Shown in pieces: positions 41,468-58,654 of a stretch of 64,000 nucleotides of DNA (the stretch's first letter is position 1; every line of letters begins with the position of its first letter). Source of the DNA: Microbacterium sp. CH12i (GTDB lineage: Bacteria; Actinomycetota; Actinomycetes; Actinomycetales; Microbacteriaceae). The stretch is taken from NCBI RefSeq assembly GCF_000685355.1, contig NZ_JHET01000006.1, positions 248,001-312,000 on the forward strand, written 5' to 3'. A program made the translations under genes and the position numbers. The notes below the pieces were generated by a model. It worked only from the letters and a program-made list of their open reading frames with translations. It was not told the origin of the DNA and did not search any database.

Positions 41468-42387
41468 CCCGCCACCTGCTGCGTGATGATGATCTGACAC
41501 CCGCCGAGCAGGCAGAGATCCTCGATCTCGCCGTCGAACTGAAGAAAGACCGCTGGGCAGACAAGTCGCTTGCCGGTCCCCAGACGGTCGCGGTCATCTT
41601 CGACAAGTCGTCGACTCGCACCCGTGTCTCCTTCGCCGTTGGGATCGCCGACCTCGGTGGCTCACCGCTGATCATCACGACCGCAAGCAGCCAGCTCGGC
41701 GGTAAAGAGACGCCCTCTGACACCGCTCGCGTGCTCGAGCGTCAAGTTGCCGCGATTGTGTGGCGCACTTATGCGCAGTCAGGGCTCGAGGAGATGGCCA
41801 AGGACACGCGCGTGCCGGTCGTCAACGCGCTGTCCGACGACTTCCACCCGTGCCAGCTACTCGCAGACCTGCTCACCATCCGCGAACACAAGGGTGAGCT
41901 CAAGGGGCTGACGCTGACGTTCTTCGGTGACGGGCAGAGCAACATGGCGCACTCCTACGCGCTCGCCTGCGTCACAGCGGGCATGCACGTGCGCATCGCG
42001 TCTCCGGAGTCCTACGCGCCCCGCGCTGACGTCATTGAGGCAGCAGATCGCCGTGCCGCAGAGACCGGTGGATCGATCACACTCTTCACCGATGCGGTTG
42101 AGGCCGCGGCAGGCGCCGACGTGATCGTCACCGATACGTGGGTGTCGATGGGCAAGGAAGAAGAGAAGCTCGCACGGATCCGTGACCTCGGCGGCTACAA
42201 GGTGACGCCAGAGACCATGACGCTCGCCGACCCCGAGGCGATCTTCATCCACTGCCTTCCCGCTGACCGCGGCTACGAAGTCGACTCCGAAGTCATCGAT
42301 GGTGCACAGAGCGTCGTCTGGGATGAAGCGGAGAACCGTCTGCACGCGCAGAAGGCGCTCCTGGTCTGGCTGCTGCGCGAGGGCTGA
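41464..42387 (+). CDS. argF: Ornithine carbamoyltransferase
   Basis: Makes citrulline from ornithine and carbamoyl phosphate. The carbamoyl-phosphate site is SSTRTRVSF and the ornithine/catalytic site [17 protein letters not shown]. 307 residues, intact. In many actinobacteria argR and argG follow; here a membrane protein gene follows five bases after the stop. Confidence 0.97.
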   Translation: MTRHLLRDDDLTPAEQAEILDLAVELKKDRWADKSLAGPQTVAVIFDKSSTRTRVSFAVGIADLGGSPLIITTASSQLGGKETPSDTARVLERQVAAIVWRTYAQSGLEEMAKDTRVPVVNALSDDFHPCQLLADLLTIREHKGELKGLTLTFFGDGQSNMAHSYALACVTAGMHVRIASPESYAPRADVIEAADRRAAETGGSITLFTDAVEAAAGADVIVTDTWVSMGKEEEKLARIRDLGGYKVTPETMTLADPEAIFIHCLPADRGYEVDSEVIDGAQSVVWDEAENRLHAQKALLVWLLREG

Positions 42388-42391
42388 CTTC

Positions 42392-44925
<2,534 letters not shown>

Positions 44926-44959
44926 GACGCTCGACCACACCGCCCATTGCCAAGACGCA

Positions 44960-44999
44960 GATACCTTGAGATACTTCTTCACAAGTATCTCTTAGTATC
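44960..44999 (+). promoter_or_regulatory. Four-half-site operator over the AAA ATPase promoter
   Basis: Half sites GATACCT (44960-44966), GATACTT (44970-44976), AAGTATC (44983-44989) and TAGTATC (44993-44999) are spaced by exactly one helical turn within each arm. They are mirror-symmetric around 44979.5. The inverted repeat TTGAGATACT/AGTATCTCAA is perfect over ten bases. TTGAGA (44966-44971) and TAGTAT (44993-44998) could be the promoter boxes, 21 bases apart. Two dimers of an unknown regulator would fit. Confidence 0.65.
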
Positions 45000-45016
45000 T
45001 CAAATCTGGAGCGCCG

Positions 45017-46184
45017 ATGCAGCCGAGCCCGTACACCCCCGGGTGAGATCGCTCGAGCCGTTCCTGGCCGAGGCGAGCGGATCGAGGAGTTCAACGAACG
45101 ACTCTCGCTCATGGTCGACCTGCAGCGGCTGATCGGTCGCATCCATGTCGCCTTCGGCGAACGCGGCATCGGCAAGACCTCGCTGTTGCGCGCGTATCAG
45201 CGCCTCGCCGAAGAGCGTGACGCGCTGTGCATCTGGGTAACAGCGGGGGAGAGCGGCGGACTGGTCGCTCAGATCATCGACGGCATCCGCGAAGCCACCA
45301 GCTCATGGCCGCAAGAGGCGGCGAAGTCAGTCCGTAAGCATCTGGACGAACTCACCGTCACCGTCGGTTTCCCAGGCGTTGCCTCGGTCAGTGCGAAGAG
45401 CACGCAGAATCCACCGGTCGAGGCCGTCGGCGCCAGAGCGCTGGAAAAGCTGATCCGCACGACCACCGCAGATCGCAAACGCGTGAAGGCCTTGATCCTG
45501 TTCATTGACGAAGTGCAGTCTGCTGATGCCGACGGCATCCGCACCCTCGCTTACGCGTGGCAGCACCTGCAGGCTGAGGCATCCGATATTCCCGCTGCCG
45601 TCTATGCCGCCGGCCTCCCCAACGCACCAGAGCAAATCGCGGATGCCGTCACCTTCAGTGAACGCTTCGCCTACCGGCCACTCGAGATGTTGACGGTCGG
45701 CGCACAGGTCGCGGCGCTCCGTGAACCGGCCGCTGAACTCGACGTGGCGTGGGAATCTGAAGCACTCGAGCTCGCGGCCGAACTCGCCGCCGGTTATCCC
45801 TACGCCGTGCAGCTGTACGGTGACGCCGCCTGGGTGGCAGCCGGGCGACCGGATGCGGGCAGTACGATCACCGCGCGCAACGTGAAGACTGCGCAGACTA
45901 GCGTCGACCGCGACCTCCGAAATCTATTCGCCGCTCGCTGGGCCAACACGACTCCCAACCAGCGACGATTCCTCACCGCGGTCGCTTGGTTACAGGAGAA
46001 GAGCGACAGCGTCGATCGGGCAGACCTCGCCGAAGTACTCGACGTGAGTTCTCGCAGCCTTTCCTCTGTGCGTTCGCGCCTGATAGCGAAGGGCTTGATC
46101 CGCTCTGAAGGGCACGGCCGCGTGACGATTCCCGTCCCCGGCTTTGCCGGCTACATCCGTGAACTTGAAGACGATCCGCGGTAG
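45017..46184 (+). CDS. AAA ATPase with C-terminal winged helix, frameshifted at the 5' end
   Basis: Single-domain ATPase of the AAA_16/STAND-like kind, about 388 residues. Walker A is GERGIGKTSLLR, Walker B ALILFIDEVQSAD. The last 80 residues look like a winged helix (RRFLTAVAWLQEKSDSVDRA, VLDVSSRSLSSVRSRLI). The true start is ATG 45017 (MQPSPYTPG), preceded by CTGGAG. One G too many in CCCCCGGG near 45041-45043 throws the frame off before EIARAVPGRGERIEEF. This is the one clear insertion among the indels of protein genes here. Function unknown. Confidence 0.82.
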
Positions 46185-46206
46185 GTGAGTGCCTCCTCGG
46201 CGCTGA

Positions 46207-46212
46207 TAGCCT
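46207..46212 (+). promoter_or_regulatory. -10 box of tyrS
   Basis: TAGCCT lies seven bases before GTG 46220. A leaderless start excludes a tyrosine T-box or leader peptide in this position. Confidence 0.5.
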
Positions 46213-46219
46213 GGAACGC

Positions 46220-47519
46220 GTGTCAATTCCCGCTCTGACGACTGCCGCCCCCGCGATCGACCCCACGTTTGAAACGTGTGGGACGAACTCGTCTGGCGTG
46301 GCCTCGTCCACGTGTCCACTGACCAGGAGGCGCTGCGCGCCCTTCTCGCTGGCGACCCGATCACTTATTACTGCGGGTTTGACCCGACCGCACCGAGCCT
46401 GCACCTGGGTAACCTCGTGCAGCTGCTCCTGCTGCGTCGTCTTCAGCTTGCCGGGCACAAGCCGCTCGGTCTCGTCGGAGGCTCGACCGGCCTCATCGGC
46501 GACCCTCGGCCGACAGCAGAGCGCATCCTCAACACCCGCGAAACCGTGGAGGAATGGGTCGGACGGCTGCGGACACAGGTCGAGCGCTACCTCAGCTTCG
46601 AGGGTGACAACGCCGCACGCATGGTGAACAACCTCGACTGGACCGCGCCGATGTCGGCCATCGACTTCCTTCGTGAGATCGGTAAGCACTACCGTGTCGG
46701 CACGATGTTGAAGAAGGACGCCGTCGCTGCGCGCCTGAACTCCGATGCGGGCATCAGCTACACCGAGTTCAGCTACCAAATCCTGCAGGGGATGGACTTC
46801 CTCGAGCTTTACCGTCAGTACGGCTGTGTCCTGCAGACCGGTGGGAGCGACCAGTGGGGAAATCTCACCAGCGGCACCGACCTCATCCACCGCGTCGAGG
46901 GCACATCTGCGCACGCGATCGGCACCCCGCTGATCACGAACAGTGATGGCACGAAGTTCGGCAAGAGCGAGGGCAACGCGATCTGGCTCGACGCCGAGAT
47001 GTGCAGCCCGTACCGGATGTACCAGTCTGGCTGGGCACCGCGGATGCCGACGTCATCGAACGTCTCAGGATCTTCACGTTCCTCACCCGGGCGGAGATCG
47101 AAGAGTACGCGCAGCTCGTGGAGACCGAACCGTTCCGTCGTGTCGCGCAGAAGCGTCTGGCCCTCGAAGTCGGCGTCACCGTGCACGGCGAAGCTGCCAC
47201 AGCCGCGGTCATCGCGGCATCCGATGCACTCTTCGGCCAGGGCGACCTGACCGCATTGGACGCCAGCACGCTGCGCACTGCCTTGGAAGAACTCCCGAAT
47301 GCCACGGTTGAGACCGGCAGTGCAGTGGTGGATGCGCTCGTTGCCACCGGACTGGTGTCGAGCCTGTCCGATGCGCGCCGCGCCATCAAGCAGGGCGGCG
47401 TTTCGCTTGACGGCGCAAAGGTCGAGGACGAGTCGGCCACCGTGCATGGCACTTTGCCCGGCGGCGTATCGGTGCTGCGTCGAGGGAAGAAGACGCTGGC
47501 AGGCGTGTTCCTCAGCTGA
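46220..47519 (+). CDS. tyrS: Tyrosyl-tRNA synthetase, two frameshifts
   Basis: Class I synthetase. The HIGH-equivalent is [11 protein letters not shown] and the KMSKS-equivalent KFGKSEGNA; the C-terminal S4-like domain includes [16 protein letters not shown]. Break one is near 46275 (one G missing, ACG-GTG-TGG; TFET continues VWDELVWRG). Break two is near 47028 (one T missing, CAG-TTC-TGG; YRMYQ continues [14 protein letters not shown]). With both restored, 433 residues. Essential, so the breaks are read as sequencing errors. Confidence 0.95.
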
Positions 47520-47580
47520 CAGGCATGTCGGCCGGTAACATCAGTCACCGTTCGGTGAGGACTGAAGGAGACTGATCGCC

Positions 47581-49085
47581 ATGCCCAAGGAAGCTTTGTT
47601 CCGCCGCCCCGGGCGCGTCGGCTGCAAGTCGACGATGTCCTTGTGGTGAAGAAGTCACGTCTTCGGACAGCAATCAGCGGCACTGTCGTCGGAAACTTCA
47701 TGGAGTGGTTCGACTTCGGTGTGTATGGCTACCTCGCCGTCACCCTCACCACCGTGTTCACCGGTGATCTCGAGGGCGGACTCGGACTGCTGCTCACTCT
47801 GTTCGGATTCGCGATCTCATTCCTGGTGCGTCCGCTCGGTGGCTTCGTGCTCGGACCGCTCGGCGACAGAATCGGTCGTCAGAAGGTGCTGTTCTTCACG
47901 ATGGCGATGATGGCTGCCGCCACCGCGCTGATCGGGGTTCTGCCCACTTCTGCGCAGATTGGCCTGTGGGCGGTCGTCCCTCTGTACCTGCTGAAGATGA
48001 TCCAAGGCTTCTCTACGGGTGGCGAGTACGCCGGTGCGACGACATACGTGTCGGAGTTCTCGCCGGACCGCACTCGCGGGTACTGGTCTTCGTTCCTTGA
48101 CGTCGGCTCCTACATCGGCTTCGCCGCTGGAGCATCCGTCGTCGCGCTCACCACGTGGATCGTGGAGTCTTCCGCCGGTGCGGACGGAATGGTCGACTTC
48201 GGATGGCGCATCCCGTTCCTCGTCGCCATCCCGCTCGGCGTTGTCGCGATCTGGTTCCGACTCAAGATTCCCGAGACTCCGGCATTCGAAGCCGAGCAGG
48301 CGTCTGCCGTGGCCGAGGATGCTGAGAGCAACGATCCCATGGCTCGACAGGGTCTTCTCGGCATCTTCCGCCACCACTGGCGCGTCATCCTCATCGGCAT
48401 CGCGCTGGTCTCAGCCACCAACACTGCGGGGTATGCGCTCACGAGCTACATGCCCACCTACCTCGAGACCGAGGTCGGCGTATCGAACCTGATGGCAGCA
48501 CTCGCCACGGTTCCGGTGCTGGTGGTGATGAGTGCGTGTCTGCCGCTCATCGGCAAGCTCTCCGACAAGATCGGACGTCGTCCGGTCTATGCGATCGCTG
48601 TCGGATCGACCCTGGTACTCATGATTCCTGCGTTCATGGTGATGCAGATCGGCGAAGAGTGGGCCGTGCTGGTCGCACTCATGATGGTCGCTATCCCCGT
48701 CGCCTTCTACGTCGCGATCTCGGCATCGGCGCTGCCCGCGCTGTTTCCGACAGCGTCCCGCTTCGGTGCGATGGCGGTCGCTTACAACCTTGCGGTTTCG
48801 CTCTTCGGCGGCACGACCCCGTTGTTCAGCCAGGCGTTGATCGAACTGACCGGCAACACCTATATGCCGGCGTTCTACATCATGTTCTTCGCTGCGCTCG
48901 GCGGGGTCGCACTGCTGACTATGAAAGAAACCGCGCAGCGTCCGCTCCTTGGCTCGTTCCCGACTGTGGAGACGCGGGAGGAAGCGGTGGAGATCGTCGA
49001 ACACCAGGACGAAAATCCATTCATCGACACGAACACGATGCCTCTTCCTGTCATCGAACCTCCTGCTGAGCCCGTGGGGCGGTAG
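47581..49085 (+). CDS. MHS-family (ProP-like) MFS transporter, frameshifted at the 5' end
   Basis: Metabolite:H+ symporter family. VGNFMEWFDFGVYGYLA is the signature first helix. RPLGGFVLGPLGDRIGRQKVL is motif A, and GFSTGGEYAGATTYVSE is also typical. The conserved pre-helix segment VDDVLVVKKS lies upstream of the long open frame. The ATG with a good ribosome site (GAAGGAGA) is at 47581 in another frame. One base is missing between 47600 and 47620; restored length is about 501 residues. Substrate could be proline/betaine or a dicarboxylate. Confidence 0.9.
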
Positions 49086-49873
49086 TGCCTTTCACTCCGA
49101 GTCACGCGCTGATTGCACTCCCGTTCCTACGCACGCGGCTGGTGCCTGCGGCGATTGCAATCGGCGCGATGACACCAGATCTGCCGTTGTTTTTGCGCGG
49201 CATCGGAATCAACTACGCCTTCACCCACACGCTCGGAAACGTCGTGTGGACGGCGCTGGTCGCGTTCGGGCTGTTCTTGATCTGGCGGGTGCTGTTGCGG
49301 CCGGCCGTTGGTGAGCTCTCGCCTGGGTGGTTGGCATCGCGGCTCCCGGCAGAATGGGGCATTGGTTCCCGCCTTGCCGCGCAAGAGGCCGTCGGTGTCG
49401 GACAGGGTCGGTGGTATCCGTTGCTACTCGCAGCATCCTTGCTCCTGGGAGTTGCCTCGCACATCGCGTGGGACCTGTTCACGCATGCCGACCGCTTGGG
49501 CAGCCGCCTCTTCCCAGTGCTCGCGCAACAGTGGGGACCTTTGCAGGGCTTCAAGTGGCTGCAGCACGGGTCGAGCATCGTTGCGTTGGTGATCCTCGGG
49601 ATCTGGGCACTGATGTGGTTGCGACGCCGGGTGCCGGGCGAATCTGTGAACCGGATGCTGCCCACGTGGGTGCGGGTTGCGTGGTGGGGGTCACTACCGG
49701 CCATTCTCGTTGCCGCGGTGGTGTTCGGACTTGCGGCCTACGGCCCGTTTACCGCGGAATTCACGCCGCAGCACCTGGCATACCGGATGCTTCCACCGGC
49801 GTGCGCGATCTGGGGTGTGCTGACGCTGGCGCTCTGCGTCGCGGTGGGCGCTGTTCGCGCACTGCGCCGCTGA
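49085..49873 (+). CDS. DUF4184 membrane protein
   Basis: 262 residues, GTG start at the last base of the upstream stop codon. The N-terminus MPFTPSHALIALPFLRTRLV and GAMTPDLPLFLRG are the DUF4184 signature, with SHIAWDLFTHADRLG further on. The conserved His/Asp pattern suggests a membrane-bound metal site. About six membrane segments. Function unknown. Confidence 0.87.
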   Translation: MPFTPSHALIALPFLRTRLVPAAIAIGAMTPDLPLFLRGIGINYAFTHTLGNVVWTALVAFGLFLIWRVLLRPAVGELSPGWLASRLPAEWGIGSRLAAQEAVGVGQGRWYPLLLAASLLLGVASHIAWDLFTHADRLGSRLFPVLAQQWGPLQGFKWLQHGSSIVALVILGIWALMWLRRRVPGESVNRMLPTWVRVAWWGSLPAILVAAVVFGLAAYGPFTAEFTPQHLAYRMLPPACAIWGVLTLALCVAVGAVRALRR

Positions 49874-49890
49874 GTCGCAAACTCGGAGCA

Positions 49891-51219
49891 TCACCAACTC
49901 GGAGCATCACCAGCCCACGTGCGGGGCGGAGCGAAAGTGAATCCAGGCAGCGCGGCGCGCGCCGTCGTCACTGCCTGCCCGCTGACATCGAACTGCTGAC
50001 TGTGGTCGGCGACGTCGACCTCGCGTTCCGGTTCGGGGTCCTGGAGGCGAGGCATCCCGAGCAATTCTGCGGCGATCCGGCGCAGGGAGGTGCTGACGTG
50101 CCAAGTTCCGCCCTCTTGAGCCTGCCGCGTAATCGCTCGACAGACGGATGCCGCGAGCAGGTAGCCGGCACTGTGATCAAGCGCTTGCGCGGGGAGGGCA
50201 CCCGGACGCCCGCCGTCGGGGGACTCAATGAGAGCGATCCCCGACTCCGCCTGTACGAGGCTGTCGAAGCCGGCGCGGTCCGGTTGATCGACGCCCCAGG
50301 CGCTCAACTGAGCGATCACGAGTCCGGGGTGACGCCTGGCGAGGTGTGCCGGCGACAGCCCGAGACGCGCGAGCGCGGCAGGTCGATAGCCGAGGACGAT
50401 GACGTCTGCGGCCTCGAGCAGGTCCGTCATCTGTGTCGAAGTTGCGTCCAGCAGTGCAGAGCGTTTGCCGTGACCGGTATCGAGGTGTTGCCAGTCGATC
50501 TCCGGTAGGTGCGGGGGATCGATGCGCAGAACGTCGGCACCGAGCAGAGCGAGAGTACGAGTGCAGACCGGGCCTGCGATCACCCGTGTGAGATCGAGAA
50601 CGCGGATGCCGTCGAGTGGCGTTGTGACGTTCGGTCGAACTTCTCTTGTGCGTGGCGCAGCCTCGTCGATGCGACGGACATCGACCAACGGTTGGTCGCG
50701 TAGCGCAGCGTCGCGCGCGCGGTCCTCAGCCTTGACCGCGACGGCGAGGCCGCCGGCGCGGGTGATGCGTTCCACACACGTGTGCACAGTCGAGCCTGCG
50801 AAGAGGGCGCGGATCTCGTCTGGGTCAGCTTTCGCGGACACCTCAAGAGCCGAGCGGAACGCACGCGCATGGTGGGGGTAGTTGCCATGTGTGCGCACCC
50901 AACCATCGGATGCTGCCCAGAAGCCGGAGTACGGGGACCAGACTGTGGGCGCGCGGCCGTCGACGAGGAGAATCCGATCGCTGCGGTATGCCATGGCGAT
51001 CCGGTCGGGATCGGGGGAGTGGAGATGCGAATCTTCTCGACCAGATGCAAGCGACGCTGCCGTCACACTTGCCCACGCGAGCGCTCCGACGGCGAGGCGA
51101 GAGGGGAGCGGTACGGGGTGAACAGGATCGGGAACCGTACGTGCGATCTCTCGATCAAGCCCGAGATCGGAGGCGATGCGAACGAGGAGTTCGCGGCCCG
51201 CGTTCGTATCGTCATTCAT
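49891..51219 (-). CDS. CaiB/BaiF (family III) CoA transferase
   Basis: 442 residues from ATG 51219. The C-terminal part holds the family III fold: LDGIRVLDLTRVIAGPVCTRTL, LLGADVLRIDPP, ADVIVLGYRPAALARLG and DHSAGYLLAASVCRAI. The N-terminal half resembles a degenerate second copy of the same fold (WSPYSGFWAASDGWVRTHGN), as in long fused CaiB proteins. The usual catalytic aspartate is not obvious in either half. The ATG lies six bases after TACGAT. Substrate unknown. Confidence 0.85.
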   Translation of the reverse strand: MNDDTNAGRELLVRIASDLGLDREIARTVPDPVHPVPLPSRLAVGALAWASVTAASLASGREDSHLHSPDPDRIAMAYRSDRILLVDGRAPTVWSPYSGFWAASDGWVRTHGNYPHHARAFRSALEVSAKADPDEIRALFAGSTVHTCVERITRAGGLAVAVKAEDRARDAALRDQPLVDVRRIDEAAPRTREVRPNVTTPLDGIRVLDLTRVIAGPVCTRTLALLGADVLRIDPPHLPEIDWQHLDTGHGKRSALLDATSTQMTDLLEAADVIVLGYRPAALARLGLSPAHLARRHPGLVIAQLSAWGVDQPDRAGFDSLVQAESGIALIESPDGGRPGALPAQALDHSAGYLLAASVCRAITRQAQEGGTWHVSTSLRRIAAELLGMPRLQDPEPEREVDVADHSQQFDVSGQAVTTARAALPGFTFAPPRTWAGDAPSW

Positions 51220-51517
51220 GGCGCGATCGTACCCGTCGGAGCCGTCCAGAACACGGAAAATGCCCGTGATCAGGAGTGTTCTTTTTCGGCGGCTCGGCGA
51301 CACGCCCGGCGGAGGGCCTGGATTTGCCCACTCCAGCAGATCCCACGTAAGTTATTACTTGTTCGCCCCACAGGGTTGAGCGAGGGCCGAGGCCCAGCTC
51401 CCCTCAAGCGGTAGACAACTCCACTCCCAGAACATCAGCTTCGGCAGATGATCCGGGAAGGAGATTCAGCCTGTTTCTGGACAGCTGGTCACGTCGAGTT
51501 CTGCTCGGCGCGTCAGT

Positions 51518-51545
51518 TTGACAAACGGAACAAGCTGGGTAAGAT
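51518..51545 (+). promoter_or_regulatory. Main rRNA operon promoter
   Basis: TTGACA (51518-51523) and TAAGAT (51540-51545) with a 16-base spacer is the closest match to the housekeeping sigma consensus in the window. It lies about 255 bases before 16S. Confidence 0.75.
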
Positions 51546-51600
51546 TGAGAAGTTGCCTTCGGGCCTGACTGTGATGGTTGGGTCGTGGGAGCGTCCGATC

Positions 51601-51620
51601 CTTGAGAACTCAACAGCGTG
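51601..51620 (+). promoter_or_regulatory. rrn antitermination (boxA-like) element in the leader
   Basis: CTTGAGAACTCAACAGCGTG resembles actinobacterial rrn leader elements. A near-copy, TTTGAGAACTACACAG, is in the 16S-23S spacer at 53627-53642, as expected for NusB/NusG-dependent antitermination. Confidence 0.6.
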
Positions 51621-51801
51621 CACTTGTCAAATGCCAAATTATCCTCGTCCATTGACCTTTTGGGTTGGTGGTTGAGAATTCCTTTGGATCAAAGACCAGC
51701 TTCCGGGGTTGGCATTTTAAATGAAGTCAGTTTGATTCATTTCTTTGGTCAGTTCAAACTCGCTGCTCACACCTTTTTCCGGTGTGTTCAGTTTTTTTTC
51801 T

Positions 51802-56870
<5,069 letters not shown>

Positions 56871-57004
56871 ACACCAATGTTTGTTGGTGCTACGCGTCCA
56901 CTGAGTGGTTCTCGATGTACGGTCGAGAACCCTAAAACGACACACTTGCACGTGTTTTGTGCGTGTTTGTGTGTTCCTTTAGGTTTGATTGAAACATCAA
57001 TAGT

Positions 57005-57123
57005 GTTTCGGCGGCCATAGCGTGAGGGAAACGCCCGGTTACATTCCGAACCCGGAAGCTAAGCCTCATAGCGCCGATGGTACTGCAGGGGGGACCCTGT
57101 GGGAGAGTAGGACACCGCCGGAC
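57005..57123 (+). rRNA. rrf: 5S ribosomal RNA
   Basis: Starts GTTTCGGCGGCCATAGCG and ends CACCGCCGGAC; these termini pair as helix I. The conserved loop CCGAACCCGGAAGCTAAG is present. About 119 bases, third gene of the operon. Confidence 0.96.
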
Positions 57124-57133
57124 TTCTTCGTTG

Positions 57134-57164
57134 AAATGGCCACCCAAAGCTGGGTGGCCATTTT
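57134..57164 (+). terminator. rRNA operon terminator
   Basis: AAATGGCCACCCA (57134-57146) pairs perfectly with TGGGTGGCCATTT (57151-57163), followed by T. It lies 10 bases after 5S and 28 bases before the next ATG. Confidence 0.92.
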
Positions 57165-57191
57165 GCGTTAACAGACCAGAAAGGTCTTCAC

Positions 57192-57989
57192 ATGGCTCGT
57201 CGCCTCACTGTATTCGCTGCGCTCATTCTGACCGGAGCTGCCCTAACTGCGTGCAGCGGTGGCTCTGGCACCGTGAGTGCGAGCAATGAGTTCGACCTCG
57301 TCCAAGCCGGTACCCTTACCGTCGCCACTGAAGGAACCTACCGTCCGTTCAGCTTCCATGAGGGCGGCGGCACTGGCGACCTCGTCGGCTACGACATTGA
57401 GATCATCGAGGCGATCGCCGACAAGCTCGACCTCAAGATCGAGTTCAAAGAAACGCAGTGGGACGCGATCTTCGCTGGCCTCGACGCGAATCGCTTCGAC
57501 CTCATCGCGAACCAAGTGACGATCAATGACGACCGCGAAGCGAACTACCTCCTCAGCGACCCGTACACGGTCTCGCACGGAGTGATCGTTGTCCCCAAGG
57601 ACGACACGACCATCACCTCATTCGATGACCTTGCTGGCAAGACCACCGCACAGTCACTCACCAGCAACTGGTACACGCTCGCTACCGACAGCGGCGCAAA
57701 GGTCGAGCCTATTGAGGGTTGGGCGCAGGCCGTGCAGCTGCTGCAGCAGGGTCGCGTCGACGCGACTATCAATGACGAACTCACGTTCCTCGACTACGAA
57801 AAGACTGAGGGTCCCACCGGCCTGAAGATCGCAGCCGAGACGGATGACGCCGGCGAGCAGGCTTTCGCATTCACGAAGGACAAAAAGGTTCTCGCTGAGG
57901 CTGTCAGCGGTGCGCTCGCTGAGCTGCGCGCAGACGGCACCCTCGCTGATATCAGCACCAAGTACTTCGGCGTCGACGTCAGCGAGTAG
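57192..57989 (+). CDS. Amino acid (cystine-type) ABC transporter binding lipoprotein
   Basis: 265 residues. Signal peptide with lipobox LTGAALTAC, cysteine at residue 21. SBP_bac_3 fold: GTLTVATEGTYRPFSFHE, GYDIEIIEAIADKLDLKIEF, FDLIANQVTINDDREANYL. Overall similarity is to cystine-binding TcyA/TcyJ proteins. GAAAGG is the ribosome site. It directly follows the rRNA terminator, so any read-through would enter it. Operon of three genes. Confidence 0.9.
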   Translation: MARRLTVFAALILTGAALTACSGGSGTVSASNEFDLVQAGTLTVATEGTYRPFSFHEGGGTGDLVGYDIEIIEAIADKLDLKIEFKETQWDAIFAGLDANRFDLIANQVTINDDREANYLLSDPYTVSHGVIVVPKDDTTITSFDDLAGKTTAQSLTSNWYTLATDSGAKVEPIEGWAQAVQLLQQGRVDATINDELTFLDYEKTEGPTGLKIAAETDDAGEQAFAFTKDKKVLAEAVSGALAELRADGTLADISTKYFGVDVSE

Positions 57990-57991
57990 CC

Positions 57992-58654
57992 ATGGATCTG
58001 TGGGAATTGTTCCTGAACTCGATCGGGCCGATCGCTCTGGCGGGTCTCACCGGGACGATCCCACTCGCGCTGATCTCCTTCGCGTTCGGGCTCATGCTGG
58101 CGCTCGGCGTAGCGCTGATGCGCATTTCCGAGCACCGCCTTTTGTCGGGTATCGCTCGCGTCTACATTTCGATCATTCGCGGCACACCGCTTTTGGTGCA
58201 ATTGTTCGTAATCTTTTACGGCATGCCTTCCATTGGCATTGTCGTAGACCCATGGCCCAGTGCCATCATCGCGTTCTCGCTCAACGTCGGCGGCTATGGC
58301 GCTGAGGTGATTCGCGCAGCGATTCTCTCTGTTCCCAAGGGCCAGTGGGAGGCGGCATACACGGTAGGTATGGGCCGTTCCCGTACATTGGCGCGGATTA
58401 TTCTGCCGCAGGCTGCTCGAGTGTCGGTGCCGTCGCTTTCGAACACCTTTATCTCGCTGGTGAAGGACACTTCGCTTGCATCGCTGATTCTCGTTACAGA
58501 GCTTTTCCGCATTTCCCAGCAGATAGCGGCATTCAGCTATAAGTTCATGGTTGTCTATCTGACCGCTGCGCTTGTCTACTGGGTAATCTGCCTCGTGCTT
58601 TCAATGGGCCAGGATGTGCTGGAGAAGAGGCTGGATCGTCATGTCGCGCGCTGA
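57992..58654 (+). CDS. Amino acid (cystine-type) ABC transporter permease
   Basis: 220 residues, five or so membrane helices. Typical segments: YISIIRGTPLLVQLFVIFYG, VIRAAILSVPKGQWEAAYTVG (EAA loop) and SLVKDTSLASLILVTELFR. Intact. It starts two bases after the binding protein and overlaps the ATPase gene by 14 bases. A single permease, so it is probably a homodimer. Confidence 0.92.
   Translation: MDLWELFLNSIGPIALAGLTGTIPLALISFAFGLMLALGVALMRISEHRLLSGIARVYISIIRGTPLLVQLFVIFYGMPSIGIVVDPWPSAIIAFSLNVGGYGAEVIRAAILSVPKGQWEAAYTVGMGRSRTLARIILPQAARVSVPSLSNTFISLVKDTSLASLILVTELFRISQQIAAFSYKFMVVYLTAALVYWVICLVLSMGQDVLEKRLDRHVAR

Larger units (their letters stand above)
51220..51801 (+). other. rRNA operon upstream region and leader
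   Basis: No protein gene is supported in these 582 bases. They hold the CoA transferase promoter (minus strand), the rRNA promoter at 51518-51545, a possible weaker upstream promoter (TTGCCC, 18 bases, TAAGTT, near 51330), an antitermination-like element at 51601-51620 and the 16S leader. A hairpin CACACC-TTTTTCC-GGTGTG stands shortly before 16S; a similar CACACC/GGTGTG stem recurs before 23S. Confidence 0.6.

Noticed and set aside
39980..41500. 506-codon frame opposite argB and argD
   Set aside because: It is a shadow of two clear arginine genes; composition is His/Gly/Arg-rich as expected of an antisense frame.
46185..46219. Tyrosine T-box or leader peptide before tyrS
   Set aside because: Only 35 bases separate tyrS from the upstream gene and the -10 box is seven bases before the start codon.
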